Source: Litorivita sp050633545 | Lineage (GTDB): Bacteria; Pseudomonadota; Alphaproteobacteria; Rhodobacterales; Rhodobacteraceae | Assembly (NCBI GenBank): GCA_050633545.1 | Contig: JBOEGS010000002.1 | Coordinates: forward strand, 1 to 64,000 | Length of the DNA stretch: 64,000 nucleotides | Direction of reading: 5' to 3' | Shown: positions 52,902-61,158 of the stretch, in pieces | Layout: the number at the start of each line of letters is the position of its first letter | Numbering within the stretch: position 1 is the stretch's first letter | The notes under the pieces: generated by a model | Database searches by the model: none | Told to the model about the DNA's origin: nothing | Seen by the model: the letters and a program-made list of their open reading frames with translations, nothing else | Program-made: the position numbers and the translations under genes

Positions 52902-52976
52902 GAACCGCCCCCACGGGGCGGGCGCTATCGCGACCTCCCCTCGGTTCGGGCGCCACGCACTTGGCCTCGCAAAACA

Positions 52977-53012
52977 AAAGCCCGCCCCGACACGCCTGTC
53001 GGAGCGGGCTTT
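52977..53012 (-). terminator. Rho-independent terminator of hsp20
   Basis: On the minus strand AAAGCCCGC and TCCGACAGGCG/TGTCGG form a long hairpin with one mismatch, followed by TTTTGTTTT. It lies about 40 bases after the hsp20 stop. Confidence 0.85.
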
Positions 53013-53053
53013 CTCGCGGCTGGGGGACAACAGACCGCGAGATGGGGTCTGCG

Positions 53054-53521
53054 TCAGTTCACCGCTTGGCTGTCATAAACGCCATCATCGGGAGACACGG
53101 CGCGGGTGATCGCAATCTGCCGCGGCTTGAGCGCCTCGGGCACCTCGCGCACCAGATCGACATGCAACATACCGTCGGCGTATTCGGCGCCCGTCACACG
53201 CACATGATCGGCCAACTGGAACCGGCGCTCAAAGGCGCGCGTGGCAATCCCGCGATGCAGATAGGTCTTCTCTTCGATCTCTTCGGCCTTACGGGCCGTG
53301 ACGATCAACGCATTCTCGCGCATTTCCACGCCCAGATCGCTTTCGGCAAATCCGGCAACGGCAATCGAGATGCGCCAAGCGTCTTCGGCGGTCTTCTCGA
53401 TATTATAGGGCGGGTAGCTGGGCGAGGCGGTCTCGGTAGAAATCATCCGGTCCATCATATCGGCGATTTGGTCGAAGCCGACAGACTTACGATAGAGCGG
53501 AGCAAGGTCAAAATTTCGCAT
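53054..53521 (-). CDS. small heat-shock protein, Hsp20/IbpA family
   Basis: A 155-residue alpha-crystallin-type chaperone. It starts MRNFDLAPLYRKSVGFDQIA, has the alpha-crystallin domain with ITVAVAGFAESDL-like strands (here ISIAVAGFAESDLGVEM), HRGIATRAFERRFQLADHV, and a C-terminal region with DGMLHVDLVREVPEALKPRQIAI, which holds the I/V-x-I/V-type tail. It binds unfolded proteins during heat stress. The start is the ATG next to GGAGG; the longer ORF upstream runs through the leader, which carries a ROSE-type thermometer, so it is not coding. Transcribed from a sigma-32-like promoter. Confidence 0.93.
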   Translation of the reverse strand: MRNFDLAPLYRKSVGFDQIADMMDRMISTETASPSYPPYNIEKTAEDAWRISIAVAGFAESDLGVEMRENALIVTARKAEEIEEKTYLHRGIATRAFERRFQLADHVRVTGAEYADGMLHVDLVREVPEALKPRQIAITRAVSPDDGVYDSQAVN

Positions 53522-53617
53522 GGGAATCCTCCATTGAGCGATACCAAAAGTGGGCGCGCCTTCCGTCATGGACAGACGCAGATATAAGTCGCCGCAACCC
53601 TCACGAGGCGTTGCTGC
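53522..53617 (-). promoter_or_regulatory. ROSE-type RNA thermometer in the hsp20 leader
   Basis: The leader of about 96 bases ends, read on the minus strand, TCGCTCAATGGAGGATTCCC before the ATG. The Shine-Dalgarno GGAGGA (53527-53532) can pair with the UCGCU (53537-53541) motif, leaving a bulged G and an AAUG loop. UYGCU opposite the SD is the hallmark of ROSE elements, and GCUCAxUGGAGGAUU nearly reproduces the end of Bradyrhizobium ROSE1 as I recall it. An upstream hairpin (GCAAC-GCCTC-GT-GAGG-GTTGC) is also present. Low temperature should mask the SD and heat should release it. Confidence 0.8.
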
Positions 53618-53624
53618 AAAATCT

Positions 53625-53653
53625 ATCTGGGGATGGAATTTATCGGTTTCAAG
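53625..53653 (-). promoter_or_regulatory. sigma-32 (RpoH) heat-shock promoter of hsp20
   Basis: CTTGAA (-35, 53648-53653) and CCCCAGAT (-10, 53625-53632) on the minus strand, 15 bases apart, match the CTTGAAA-N11-16-CCCCATNT consensus except for one or two bases. Transcription would begin near 53617, giving the ROSE-length leader. Confidence 0.7.
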
Positions 53654-53722
53654 AGGCATGCGGCGCGGTCTTGCTGCGCCGTCTTTGTGGGCCGTCATGC
53701 CCTGCCGCCTTGCTGTGCGGCG

Positions 53723-54598
53723 CTACTCTTTGGCGCGCACGAATTTCGCGCCGCCCGAACTGCCAAGCCGCCGCACGGGCGGTTTGCCCGCCCCCGCCCC
53801 CACCTGCGCCCCTGCCTGCGCGCCGATGGTGATGCGTTTGGCCCCTGCCGATGCGGTCAACCCGCCGCTGCGCGCGCCGCGCAATGCATGTTTGAGCGAG
53901 GCGACAATCGCGGGCAACTCCATGCCAAAGGAAATCATCCCGCCATCCTTTTCGCGCCCCGCCGAGATCAGCGACAAAATCCGCGCCCGCCCGTTTTCGC
54001 GCACAAAGACCGGCGCGCCGGACGAGCCAAAGGTCACATCGCAATCAAAGGCCATGAGACCCGCCTCGCGCCGCAAAAGCCCGCATTCCTTTTGCCGCGA
54101 CAGCGCCTCGGAGCGCCCGCGTCCGTAGGAGACCACGCTCACCCGTTGCCCCACCGCAAGGCCGGAGTGCAAATTGAAAGGTTTGGCCGCCGTATCCGGC
54201 ACCGGATATTCAAGCTTCAAAAGCGCCACGTCATGGCGGGTGTTGCTCGGCCCCGTGCCGCCTGCGGGGCGGTAATCGGGGTCGGCCACGGCGCGGTCGA
54301 TTTTCATGTCGATGATCGAGCGCCCGTCATGATATCCGGCGCGAAACCGCATGTTGGGTGTGGGCCGCGCAGCGCCGGTGCGGGCGTCATAAATGCAATG
54401 CGCCGCCGTCAGAACCAAATCAGGCGCGATCAACACGCCGGTGCAAAACCCGCCCGCGAAATCAAGCCGCCCGACGGCCTCCCATCCCAAAATATCGCTC
54501 GGATGGCCAAGCCGTTTGAGACCGGAATTCTCTGCCCCCGCAGGCAAGGCAAAAAGCGCCGCCGCCACAGCCGCGATGATGCGCCGGGCCGCCCTCAT
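53723..54598 (-). CDS. trypsin-like serine protease, secreted (paralogue 1)
   Basis: A 291-residue chymotrypsin-fold S1 protease with a signal peptide ending near PAGAENSG (19-26). Catalytic triad: His67 in TAAHC, Asp123 in RHDVALLKL, Ser193 in FGSSGAPVF. After the domain (about residue 240) comes an Ala/Gly-rich tail of about 50 residues (GAQAGAQVGAGAGKPP) that ends in GGAKFVRAKE. It is a tandem paralogue of the next gene, with which it overlaps by ATGA. The target is unknown; such periplasmic enzymes often process envelope proteins. Confidence 0.88.
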   Translation of the reverse strand: MRAARRIIAAVAAALFALPAGAENSGLKRLGHPSDILGWEAVGRLDFAGGFCTGVLIAPDLVLTAAHCIYDARTGAARPTPNMRFRAGYHDGRSIIDMKIDRAVADPDYRPAGGTGPSNTRHDVALLKLEYPVPDTAAKPFNLHSGLAVGQRVSVVSYGRGRSEALSRQKECGLLRREAGLMAFDCDVTFGSSGAPVFVRENGRARILSLISAGREKDGGMISFGMELPAIVASLKHALRGARSGGLTASAGAKRITIGAQAGAQVGAGAGKPPVRRLGSSGGAKFVRAKE

Positions 54599-55407
54599 GG
54601 TTTGACGAATTTGGCACCATTGGCGCGCCGCGCCGTGCCAACCAATACATGCCCCGCCGCATTGATCCCAAGCCCCTTGCCCGAGGCCAGTTCGGCGCGC
54701 AAAATCTCCAAAGGCACCTCAAGCTGCGTGCCAAGCGCCACCTGCTGGCCCTCGACCGTGGCCTTGGCCGAGACCACGGACACGATGCGCGCCACGCCGC
54801 CCTCGAAGGAGAAAATCGGCGCGCCGGAGCTGCCGAAATCCACATCGCAAGACATCACCAAAGCGCCTTGCTGGCGGGCCATGACGTGGCAAATCTCTTG
54901 CAAAGAAGGCGCATCAGAGCGCCCGCGCGCATAAGACACCACGCCGATTTTCGCGCCCTTGCGCGGGCGGATGTCCGTCTCGAAGGGCACAACGGTCGTG
55001 TTGCGAATGGGGTGGTGCAACTCCAACAAAGCCACGTCATTGCGCACCCGTTCGGCGCCGACCTCGCCGTCATAGACATATTCGGGATGCACAACCGCGC
55101 GTTTGACCCAGCGATAGGCCGAGGCGCGCCCGTTGCGCCATCCGGCCAGAAACTCGATTTTCTCGTGGTCGATCCGCGCCTTGCTGTCCTTGTCAAACAG
55201 GCAATGCGCCGCCGTCAGCACCAGATCGGGCGCGATCAAGGCACCGGTGCAAAATCCGCGCCCGTCCACGTCCAAACGGCCCACGGCCTCCCACCCACGG
55301 CTGTCGTCGATGGTATCGAGACGGCGCAATTGCGCATCCTGCGCCGCCAAAGCCAGCGGCGCAAACACCATGAAAGCACATGTAATCAATCGGATAGCGC
55401 GCAGCAT
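54595..55407 (-). CDS. trypsin-like serine protease, secreted (paralogue 2)
   Basis: A 270-residue S1 protease with a signal peptide ending near LALAAQDAQ (19-25). Catalytic triad: His68 (TAAHC), Asp124 (RNDVALLEL) and Ser194 (FGSSGAPIF). It shares with paralogue 1 the opening GWEAVGRLD, the ALIAPDLVLTAAHC block and the FGSSGAP block. The tail is shorter and ends GAKFVKP, similar to the GAKFV of paralogue 1. It is the upstream gene of the pair, so both are probably on one transcript. Confidence 0.9.
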   Translation of the reverse strand: MLRAIRLITCAFMVFAPLALAAQDAQLRRLDTIDDSRGWEAVGRLDVDGRGFCTGALIAPDLVLTAAHCLFDKDSKARIDHEKIEFLAGWRNGRASAYRWVKRAVVHPEYVYDGEVGAERVRNDVALLELHHPIRNTTVVPFETDIRPRKGAKIGVVSYARGRSDAPSLQEICHVMARQQGALVMSCDVDFGSSGAPIFSFEGGVARIVSVVSAKATVEGQQVALGTQLEVPLEILRAELASGKGLGINAAGHVLVGTARRANGAKFVKP

Positions 55408-55469
55408 CCCAATCCCTCAAGGTTTTGTTAGCCTTGAGTAACCCGCGCTTGCGGCGAAAATAGGGCAGA

Positions 55470-56792
55470 TCAGCGCAAAATCGGCACCGGCTGGGCGCGG
55501 GCGGTCTCGGCGCGCATCGCGGGCGGTTTCGGCCCCCCCGTCGCCCAATCGAGCAACTCGACCGTATGCAGCACAGGCACGCCCGCATCGGCGCCCAATT
55601 GCATCATGCAGCCGATGTTGCCCGCCGCAATCACCTGCGGCTTGAGCGCCTGCAAGCTGGCCAGTTTGCGCGCCTTAAGCTGGCCGGAAATTTCCGGCTG
55701 CATCAAGTTATAGGTCCCCGCCGAGCCGCAGCACAGATGGCTGTCCGCAGGCTCCAGAACCGTGAACCCCGCCCGCGCCAGAAGGTCCTTGGGATAGGTT
55801 TTGATTTGCTGCCCGTGCTGCAAGGAGCACGCCGCGTGATAGGCAACAGGCAGCGGCGCGGCGCCGCCTTGGGGCAGGTCCAGATCCATCAAAACCTCGC
55901 TGACATCCTTGGCCAAATCGCTGATTTTATGCGCTTTATCTGCGATGTCGGAATTGCGGAACATATGGCCGTAATCCTTCACGGTCGTTCCGCAGCCCGA
56001 GGTATTGATCACAATCGCGTCCAATCCGCCCGCCTCCATCTCGGCGCTCCATGCCTCGATATTGGCGCGGGCGGCGGCGTGGCTTTCGCGCTCCTTGCCC
56101 ATGTGATGGGTCAGCGCGCCGCAGCATCCCGCGCCCTTGGCCACCACAACCTCGCACCCCAGCCGCGTCAGCAGGCGGATCGTCGCATCGTTGATATCGG
56201 TATTGAGCGCCTTTTGCGCACAGCCCGTCATCAAGGCCACCCGCATCTTGCGCGGGGCCTGCGGCGCGAAACTTTGCGGATCGTCATTGCGGCTGACGGG
56301 CGGGATATGTTTGGGCGCCATGGCCAGCATCGCCTTGAGCCGCGCATCGGGCATCGCCCAAGCAAAAGGCCGCGCGATTTTCGCGCCCAGCAAGGCCAGA
56401 CGGAAGCGCATGGGATAGGGCAGGATGCGCGCCAGAACCCAGCGCAGCGCGCGATCGGACAGCGGGCGCTTATAGCGCTCTTCGATATAGGCACGCGCAT
56501 GATCGACCAGATGCATATAATGCACCCCCGACGGGCAGGTCGTCATACAGGCCAGACAGCTCAGGCAGCGGTCGATATGTTTGACCGTTTTGGCATCCGG
56601 CACCCGCTCGTTTTCCAGCATATCCTTGATCAGGTAAATCCGTCCGCGCGGGCTGTCGAGCTCGTCGCCCAGCACCTGATAGGTGGGGCAGGTCGCGGTG
56701 CAGAACCCGCAATGCACGCAGGCGCGCAAAATCTCGTTGGCGCGGGCGGTGGCGGGATTTTCAAGCTGCCGAGCGGTAAATTCAGTGCGCAT
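55470..56792 (-). CDS. glcF: glycolate oxidase iron-sulfur subunit
   Basis: A 440-residue Fe-S subunit. Two 4Fe-4S motifs are in the N-terminal third: ACVHCGFCTATCP and CLSCLACMTTCPSG. Two CCG-type cysteine clusters (GAGCCGALTHHMG and SHLCCGSAGTYNLMQP) lie later, as in heterodisulfide-reductase-like proteins. It moves electrons from GlcDE to the membrane quinone pool. The start is ATG 56792, because the upstream reading overlaps the small membrane gene. It ends the glcDE-x-F operon. Confidence 0.93.
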   Translation of the reverse strand: MRTEFTARQLENPATARANEILRACVHCGFCTATCPTYQVLGDELDSPRGRIYLIKDMLENERVPDAKTVKHIDRCLSCLACMTTCPSGVHYMHLVDHARAYIEERYKRPLSDRALRWVLARILPYPMRFRLALLGAKIARPFAWAMPDARLKAMLAMAPKHIPPVSRNDDPQSFAPQAPRKMRVALMTGCAQKALNTDINDATIRLLTRLGCEVVVAKGAGCCGALTHHMGKERESHAAARANIEAWSAEMEAGGLDAIVINTSGCGTTVKDYGHMFRNSDIADKAHKISDLAKDVSEVLMDLDLPQGGAAPLPVAYHAACSLQHGQQIKTYPKDLLARAGFTVLEPADSHLCCGSAGTYNLMQPEISGQLKARKLASLQALKPQVIAAGNIGCMMQLGADAGVPVLHTVELLDWATGGPKPPAMRAETARAQPVPILR

Positions 56793-56794
56793 AT

Positions 56795-57133
56795 CTAGAG
56801 GGCCACCATTGTTGCAAAATAAAAGCCGAACCACGGCAATGTTGTCGCCATGGCGCCAAGCGCGTTGAGCAGCCGCGCCATATGCGGTAAGCGGCGGCGC
56901 AGGGCCTGCACCACCATCGCCACCGCCGCGATCCATGCCAGCCACAGCATGACCAGAGCGGCGATCTGCGCCGCTTGGCCCGCGGCGCGTTCAAACACGA
57001 CCAGTGCCGAAATCGTCAATCCCGCCGCCATCAGCCCCAAAGACCAGACCGCCACCCGTCCGCGCGATTGCCGCGCCAGAACGAAGAACGCCGCCGGTCC
57101 GGCGATAAAGGCAAGGACGAAGGACAAAAGCAT
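56795..57133 (-). CDS. small membrane protein between glcE and glcF
   Basis: A 112-residue protein with hydrophobic segments near 1-22, 27-48, 55-80 and 92-112 (for example MLLSFVLAFIAGPAAFFVLA, IAALVMLWLAWIAAVAMVVQ), so it is probably a four-helix membrane protein. No family recognised. Its start shares the final base of the glcE stop codon and its stop is two bases before glcF, which suggests a role in glycolate oxidation, for example anchoring the oxidase or a transporter-like part. Confidence 0.75.
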   Translation of the reverse strand: MLLSFVLAFIAGPAAFFVLARQSRGRVAVWSLGLMAAGLTISALVVFERAAGQAAQIAALVMLWLAWIAAVAMVVQALRRRLPHMARLLNALGAMATTLPWFGFYFATMVAL

Positions 57134-58263
57134 TATCCCATCAGCCCCGCATTCAACAGGCCGCGCGGGTCGAACTTGCGCCGCAAGGCCGCGCTGATCC
57201 GTGCCACGCCTGCGGCCTCGGGCTGGAACCGCGGTCCCTCCAGCGGCGCACCGCTATGGATCAAGGTCACATGCCCGCGCATCTGCGCGCCAAGCTCTTG
57301 CAAGGCGCGGTGCAGCGCCGCGCCGCCCGCGCCCGCCGATGCGCCGATCCACATCCGCCCGCCGCTCCAATCCATCATCACGCGCGCCTCGGCGCCGCCG
57401 CCGAGCGCGCGCAGCCGCGCCACAAATGCGGGCGCATCGCTGGGCCGTAGCGCCGCGCGCCATATCTGCTCCGCCGCGCCGAGTGCCGACAAATCACGCA
57501 AACCGGACCAGACCGCCCCCTCGCAATGCGCCGCATCGCCGAAGGGTGCCAGCGCCTCGCGCAGCGCGCGCGCGCGGTAGGCGACCGACCCCTCGAAACC
57601 TTCGAGACGCAGGACCGTCTGCCCGCCACCGGCCTCCAGATGCGCCGCACCGCTCACGTCATAGGGCGTGCCCATGGCCGCCGACATCGCCGCCACGGCG
57701 CGGGCCGGATCAAGGCCGCTGATCCGCAATGTGGCGCTGGCTTCGGGGCGCGGCAGGGTTTTGAAGCTGACCTCGCTGAGCACGCCCAATGTGCCATGCG
57801 CCCCCGCCATCAGTTTGACCAGATCATAGCCGGTGACATTTTTCATCACCCGCCCGCCGTTTTTGACGATCTCGCCCGCCCCGTCCACAAACCGCACGCC
57901 GAGCAAAAAATCGCGCGCCGCGCCGACCTGAACGCGGCGCGGGCCTGACGCATTGGTCGCAAAGACCCCGCCGATGGTCGAGGCCCCCTGTGCACCCGTG
58001 AGGCTGGCCAGATCATAGGGTTCGAAGGCGAGCATCTGCGCCTCGGCCGCCAAGGCCGCCTCGATCTCGGCCAAGGGGGTGCCTGCGCCCGCGACCATGG
58101 TCAAAGCGCCCGGATCATAAAGCGTGATGCCGCTCAGGCCGCGCGTGCACAGCGGCGCGCCTTGGACGGTCATACCGCGCGTGCCGCCCCCCGTGATCGC
58201 CAGCGGTCCGCTGGCCGAACGAATGGCCTGCGACAGGTCGGCTTCGGTCTTTGGCATCATCAT
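57133..58263 (-). CDS. glcE: glycolate oxidase FAD-binding subunit GlcE
   Basis: A 376-residue FAD-linked subunit related to GlcD, with an N-terminal PCMH-type FAD domain (LAITGGGTRGM, LAEIEAALAAEAQML, GASTIGGVFATNASGPRRVQVGAARDFLLG) and a C-terminal oxidase cap domain. It works with GlcD in the glycolate-oxidising core. It starts at one of three adjacent ATG codons overlapping the glcD stop (ATGA), and ends one base inside the small membrane gene. Confidence 0.92.
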   Translation of the reverse strand: MMMPKTEADLSQAIRSASGPLAITGGGTRGMTVQGAPLCTRGLSGITLYDPGALTMVAGAGTPLAEIEAALAAEAQMLAFEPYDLASLTGAQGASTIGGVFATNASGPRRVQVGAARDFLLGVRFVDGAGEIVKNGGRVMKNVTGYDLVKLMAGAHGTLGVLSEVSFKTLPRPEASATLRISGLDPARAVAAMSAAMGTPYDVSGAAHLEAGGGQTVLRLEGFEGSVAYRARALREALAPFGDAAHCEGAVWSGLRDLSALGAAEQIWRAALRPSDAPAFVARLRALGGGAEARVMMDWSGGRMWIGASAGAGGAALHRALQELGAQMRGHVTLIHSGAPLEGPRFQPEAAGVARISAALRRKFDPRGLLNAGLMG

Positions 58264-59693
58264 GCGGAGCGCCTTTCATCCGTCGAAGCAAGCGGAAACA
58301 CTTTCGCGGGGTTCAAAAGCCACTTGGGATCGAACACGTCTTTGACACGCATCTGTGCCTCCAGATCGACATCGGTATATTGGTGGCTCATCAGATCGCG
58401 TTTTTCCACGCCGACCCCGTGTTCGCCCGTCAGACAACCGCCGACCTCGACGCAGAGCTTGAGGATATCGGCCCCCATCGCCTCGCATTTCTCAAGATCG
58501 CCGTCCTTATTGGCATCAAACAAGATCAGCGGGTGCATATTGCCGTCGCCCGCGTGAAATACATTGCCGACGCCAAGCCCGTATTGATCGGACAGCTCGC
58601 CGATACGGCGCAACACATAGGGCAATTCCGACACGGGGATCGTCCCGTCGAGGCACATGTAATCGTTGATCTGCCCCATAGCGCCAAAGGCCGATTTGCG
58701 GCCCAGCCAGATGCGCGCGCTTTCCTCGGCCGATTTGCTTTCGCGCAATTCGACGGGGTTGTGGCGCTGCGCGATCTCGACGATCCGCGCCAGTTGCGCG
58801 TCGATCTCGGCCTCGGAGCCTTCGACCTCGATGATGAGCAAGGCCTCGCAATCGGGATAGCCCGCCTTGGCAAAAGCCTCGGTGGCGCGAATGCAGGGGC
58901 GGTCCATGAATTCGATCGCCACGGGCAGAACCCCCGCCTTGATGATGTCGGACACGCAGGCGCCCGCGACCTCGTTGCTGTCATAACCGATGAGCACGGG
59001 CCGCGCGCCTTCGGGTTTGGGCAAGATGCGCAGGGTGGCTTCGGTCACCACGCCAAGCTGCCCTTCGGAGCCGCAGATCACGCCAAGCAGGTCCAAGCCG
59101 CCCGCATCCAGATATCCGCCGCCGATCTCGACCACCTCGCCGTCCATCATCACCATGGTGACGCCCATCAGATTGTTCGTCGTCACCCCGTATTTGAGGC
59201 AATGCGCCCCGCCCGAATTCATCGCGATATTGCCCGCGATGGCACAGGCAAGCTGGCTCGACGGGTCGGGCGCATAGAAAAACCCGTCCTGCTCGACCGC
59301 GCCTGTGACGCTCAGGTTGGTGCGCCCCGTCTGCACGCGGATCAACCGGTTGGCATAATCGGTCTCCAGCACGGCGTTCATCCGCGCCACCCCCAAAATC
59401 ACGCTGTCGGCCGTGGGCAAGGCGCCCCCTGCCAAGGACGTGCCCGCGCCGCGCGGCACCACAGGCACGCCCATCTCGTGGCAGATTTCGAGCGCCGCTG
59501 CGACCTCGCCTGTGGTGCTGGGCAGAATGGCCGCCAAGGGCGCACATTTATAGGCGGTGAGCGCGTCGCATTCATAGGCGCGCGTTTCCATCGGATCGTC
59601 GATCACCGCATCGGAGGCCATGACCGCCCTGAGCCGTGCGACCAGTTCGGATTTTCTTGCCAATACGGCAGCATCGGGCACAGGCATCTGCAT
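58260..59693 (-). CDS. glcD: glycolate oxidase subunit GlcD
   Basis: A 477-residue FAD-linked oxidase. The FAD motif PRGAGTSLAGGALPT lies near 90-105, then APDPSSQLACAIAGNIAMNSGG, and the C-terminal HAGDGNMHPLILFD and GGCLTGEHGVGVEKR motifs that hold the substrate-site His and Arg. It oxidises glycolate (or D-lactate) to glyoxylate. It is first in the operon; the ATG follows AAGGAGATATCCG. The window upstream has a perfect 8-bp inverted repeat, a candidate operator. Confidence 0.95.
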   Translation of the reverse strand: MQMPVPDAAVLARKSELVARLRAVMASDAVIDDPMETRAYECDALTAYKCAPLAAILPSTTGEVAAALEICHEMGVPVVPRGAGTSLAGGALPTADSVILGVARMNAVLETDYANRLIRVQTGRTNLSVTGAVEQDGFFYAPDPSSQLACAIAGNIAMNSGGAHCLKYGVTTNNLMGVTMVMMDGEVVEIGGGYLDAGGLDLLGVICGSEGQLGVVTEATLRILPKPEGARPVLIGYDSNEVAGACVSDIIKAGVLPVAIEFMDRPCIRATEAFAKAGYPDCEALLIIEVEGSEAEIDAQLARIVEIAQRHNPVELRESKSAEESARIWLGRKSAFGAMGQINDYMCLDGTIPVSELPYVLRRIGELSDQYGLGVGNVFHAGDGNMHPLILFDANKDGDLEKCEAMGADILKLCVEVGGCLTGEHGVGVEKRDLMSHQYTDVDLEAQMRVKDVFDPKWLLNPAKVFPLASTDERRSA

Positions 59694-59829
59694 CGGATAT
59701 CTCCTTGTCGGCCGCGCGCAGGTGGCACAGGGCAGGTGCAGGGCGCAGGCGGCCCCACTGGGTCGGATCATGCCCAAGATCAGGGGCAAAGCCACGCCAA
59801 ACTTCCAAAAACCAAAAGCGATTGGCGTT

Positions 59830-59852
59830 ATTGGTAAAATCTTATTACCAAT
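59830..59852. promoter_or_regulatory. candidate operator between glcD and the DUF599 gene
   Basis: ATTGGTAA (59830-59837) and TTACCAAT (59845-59852) are exact inverted copies separated by seven bases in an AT-rich stretch. TTGGT/ACCAA half-sites are typical of GntR-family regulators such as PdhR and GlcC, though there the arms are closer. It lies 137 bases upstream of glcD and 45 bases upstream of the divergent gene. No regulator gene is adjacent in the window. Confidence 0.6.
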
Positions 59853-59896
59853 TTTGCCGCATGACAAGACCCCGCGCCGCGCGCTATGACAGGCCA

Positions 59897-60637
59897 ATGA
59901 ATTGGACCGACCGCATCACCCTATTTACCTCGCTTGATTTTGCCGCCGTGGGCGGGCTGTTTGCCGCGTGGCTGCTGATCGGTTGGCGAATCGAGCACCC
60001 CTCGCAAACGCGGCCTTCGGTCTCGGTGCTGATGGCCGAATACCGCCGCGAATGGATGCGCCAACTGGTGACGCGCCAGCCGCGCATTTTCGACGCGCAA
60101 ACCCTTGCCACCCTGCGCGAGGGCACGTCGTTTTTCGCCTCGGCGGTGATGATCGCCATTGGCGGCGGGCTGGCCTTGATCGGCAATTCCGAGCGGCTGG
60201 TGGGCGTGGCCAATGATCTCACGCTCGACAGCGCCCCTGCGATTGTGTGGGAGATCAAGTTATTGGTCACGTTGATTTTTCTGGCCAACGCCTTTTTGAA
60301 ATTCGTCTGGTCGCACCGCTTGTTCGGCTATTGCCTTGTGCTGATGGCCGCCGTGCCCAATGACGCCCAAGACGATGCCGCCCTGCCGCGCGCCGCCAAG
60401 GCCGCCGAGGTCAATATCACCGCCGCGCGCGGGTTCAATCGCGGGCTGCGCTCGGTCTATTTCGCGCTTGGCACCACGGCTTGGATGCTTGGCCCCTTGG
60501 CCTTGATGGGGGCGACGCTCTTCACCGTTTCGGTGCTCTGGCGGCGCGAATTTGCCTCGCAATCGCGCGCGGCGATTTTGGGCGATGGCGACAATATGGG
60601 GCTGGCCTCGCGCATCGCGGCGCGCACCAAGACATGA
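59897..60637 (+). CDS. DUF599-family membrane protein
   Basis: A 246-residue protein with hydrophobic helices near 14-30, 75-95, 115-135 and 200-225 (SFFASAVMIAIGGGLALIG, WEIKLLVTLIFLANAFLKFVW, AWMLGPLALMGATLFTVSVLW). The pattern and motifs (FNRGLRSVYFALGTTAWMLGP, SHRLFGYCLVLMAAVP) match DUF599, a family of unknown function. The ATG was chosen because it precedes DRITLFTSLDFAA; the upstream reading overlaps glcD in another frame. It is divergent from glcD and shares the candidate operator region. Confidence 0.8.
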   Translation: MNWTDRITLFTSLDFAAVGGLFAAWLLIGWRIEHPSQTRPSVSVLMAEYRREWMRQLVTRQPRIFDAQTLATLREGTSFFASAVMIAIGGGLALIGNSERLVGVANDLTLDSAPAIVWEIKLLVTLIFLANAFLKFVWSHRLFGYCLVLMAAVPNDAQDDAALPRAAKAAEVNITAARGFNRGLRSVYFALGTTAWMLGPLALMGATLFTVSVLWRREFASQSRAAILGDGDNMGLASRIAARTKT

Positions 60638-60672
60638 TGACACAGCGGGCGCGGATCGGTTAGGCTGGCTCT

Positions 60673-61065
60673 ATGATATCTGCCGATCCCCTTCGCCTTG
60701 CCCTGCTGCGCACCGCTCTTGTTGGCGGATGCATGGCCGCAATGGCTGTGCCCCTGCGCGCCGATGCACCGCAAATCAGCCAAGCCATCGCCGCGCGCGG
60801 CGCGATGGGATGGCGCATCGACGTCACCCTCGCCCACCCCGACAGCGGCTGGGACCATTATGCGGATCGCTGGCAGGTCGAAGCCGAGGATGGCACGGTT
60901 CTGGGCCAGCGGATTTTGCACCACCCCCATGTCGACGAGCAACCCTTCACCCGCAGCCTCACGGGCCTGATGGTGCCCGATGGCACGCGGCGGGTTTTCA
61001 TTCGCGCAGGCTGTTTGCTGCATGGGCTGGCGCAGGTGCGCAAGCCGGTGGATCTGATCCGCTGA
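60673..61065 (+). CDS. hypothetical periplasmic protein
   Basis: A 130-residue protein with a signal peptide (about 1-30, LLRTALVGGCMAAMAVPLRA), then a compact domain beginning with an ARGAMGWRIDVTLAHPDSGW strand, with WDHYADRWQVEAEDGTVLGQR and a Val-rich C-terminal strand GTRRVFIRAGCLLHGLAQVRK. No family recognised; the beta-sandwich look suggests a small extracytoplasmic binding protein. It is 36 bases after the DUF599 stop, so it may be on the same transcript. Confidence 0.65.
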   Translation: MISADPLRLALLRTALVGGCMAAMAVPLRADAPQISQAIAARGAMGWRIDVTLAHPDSGWDHYADRWQVEAEDGTVLGQRILHHPHVDEQPFTRSLTGLMVPDGTRRVFIRAGCLLHGLAQVRKPVDLIR

Positions 61066-61158
61066 GGTGATCCGCGCAAGGCCCCGCGCAGCGGCAAACA
61101 TGAACGCAGACCTTGGGCGCCAATCATGAATGCCCTAACGCCTAAGGCCCCAAGCGCC

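Noticed and set aside
53522..53698. N-terminal extension of the hsp20 reading frame to 53698
   Set aside because: It would translate through the leader and over the sigma-32-type promoter, and would ignore the strong ribosome site before 53521. The 155-residue form has the normal family length.
54595..54598. Frameshift linking the two trypsin-like genes into one protein
   Set aside because: Each gene has its own signal peptide and complete catalytic triad, and the ATGA overlap is a common coupling arrangement.
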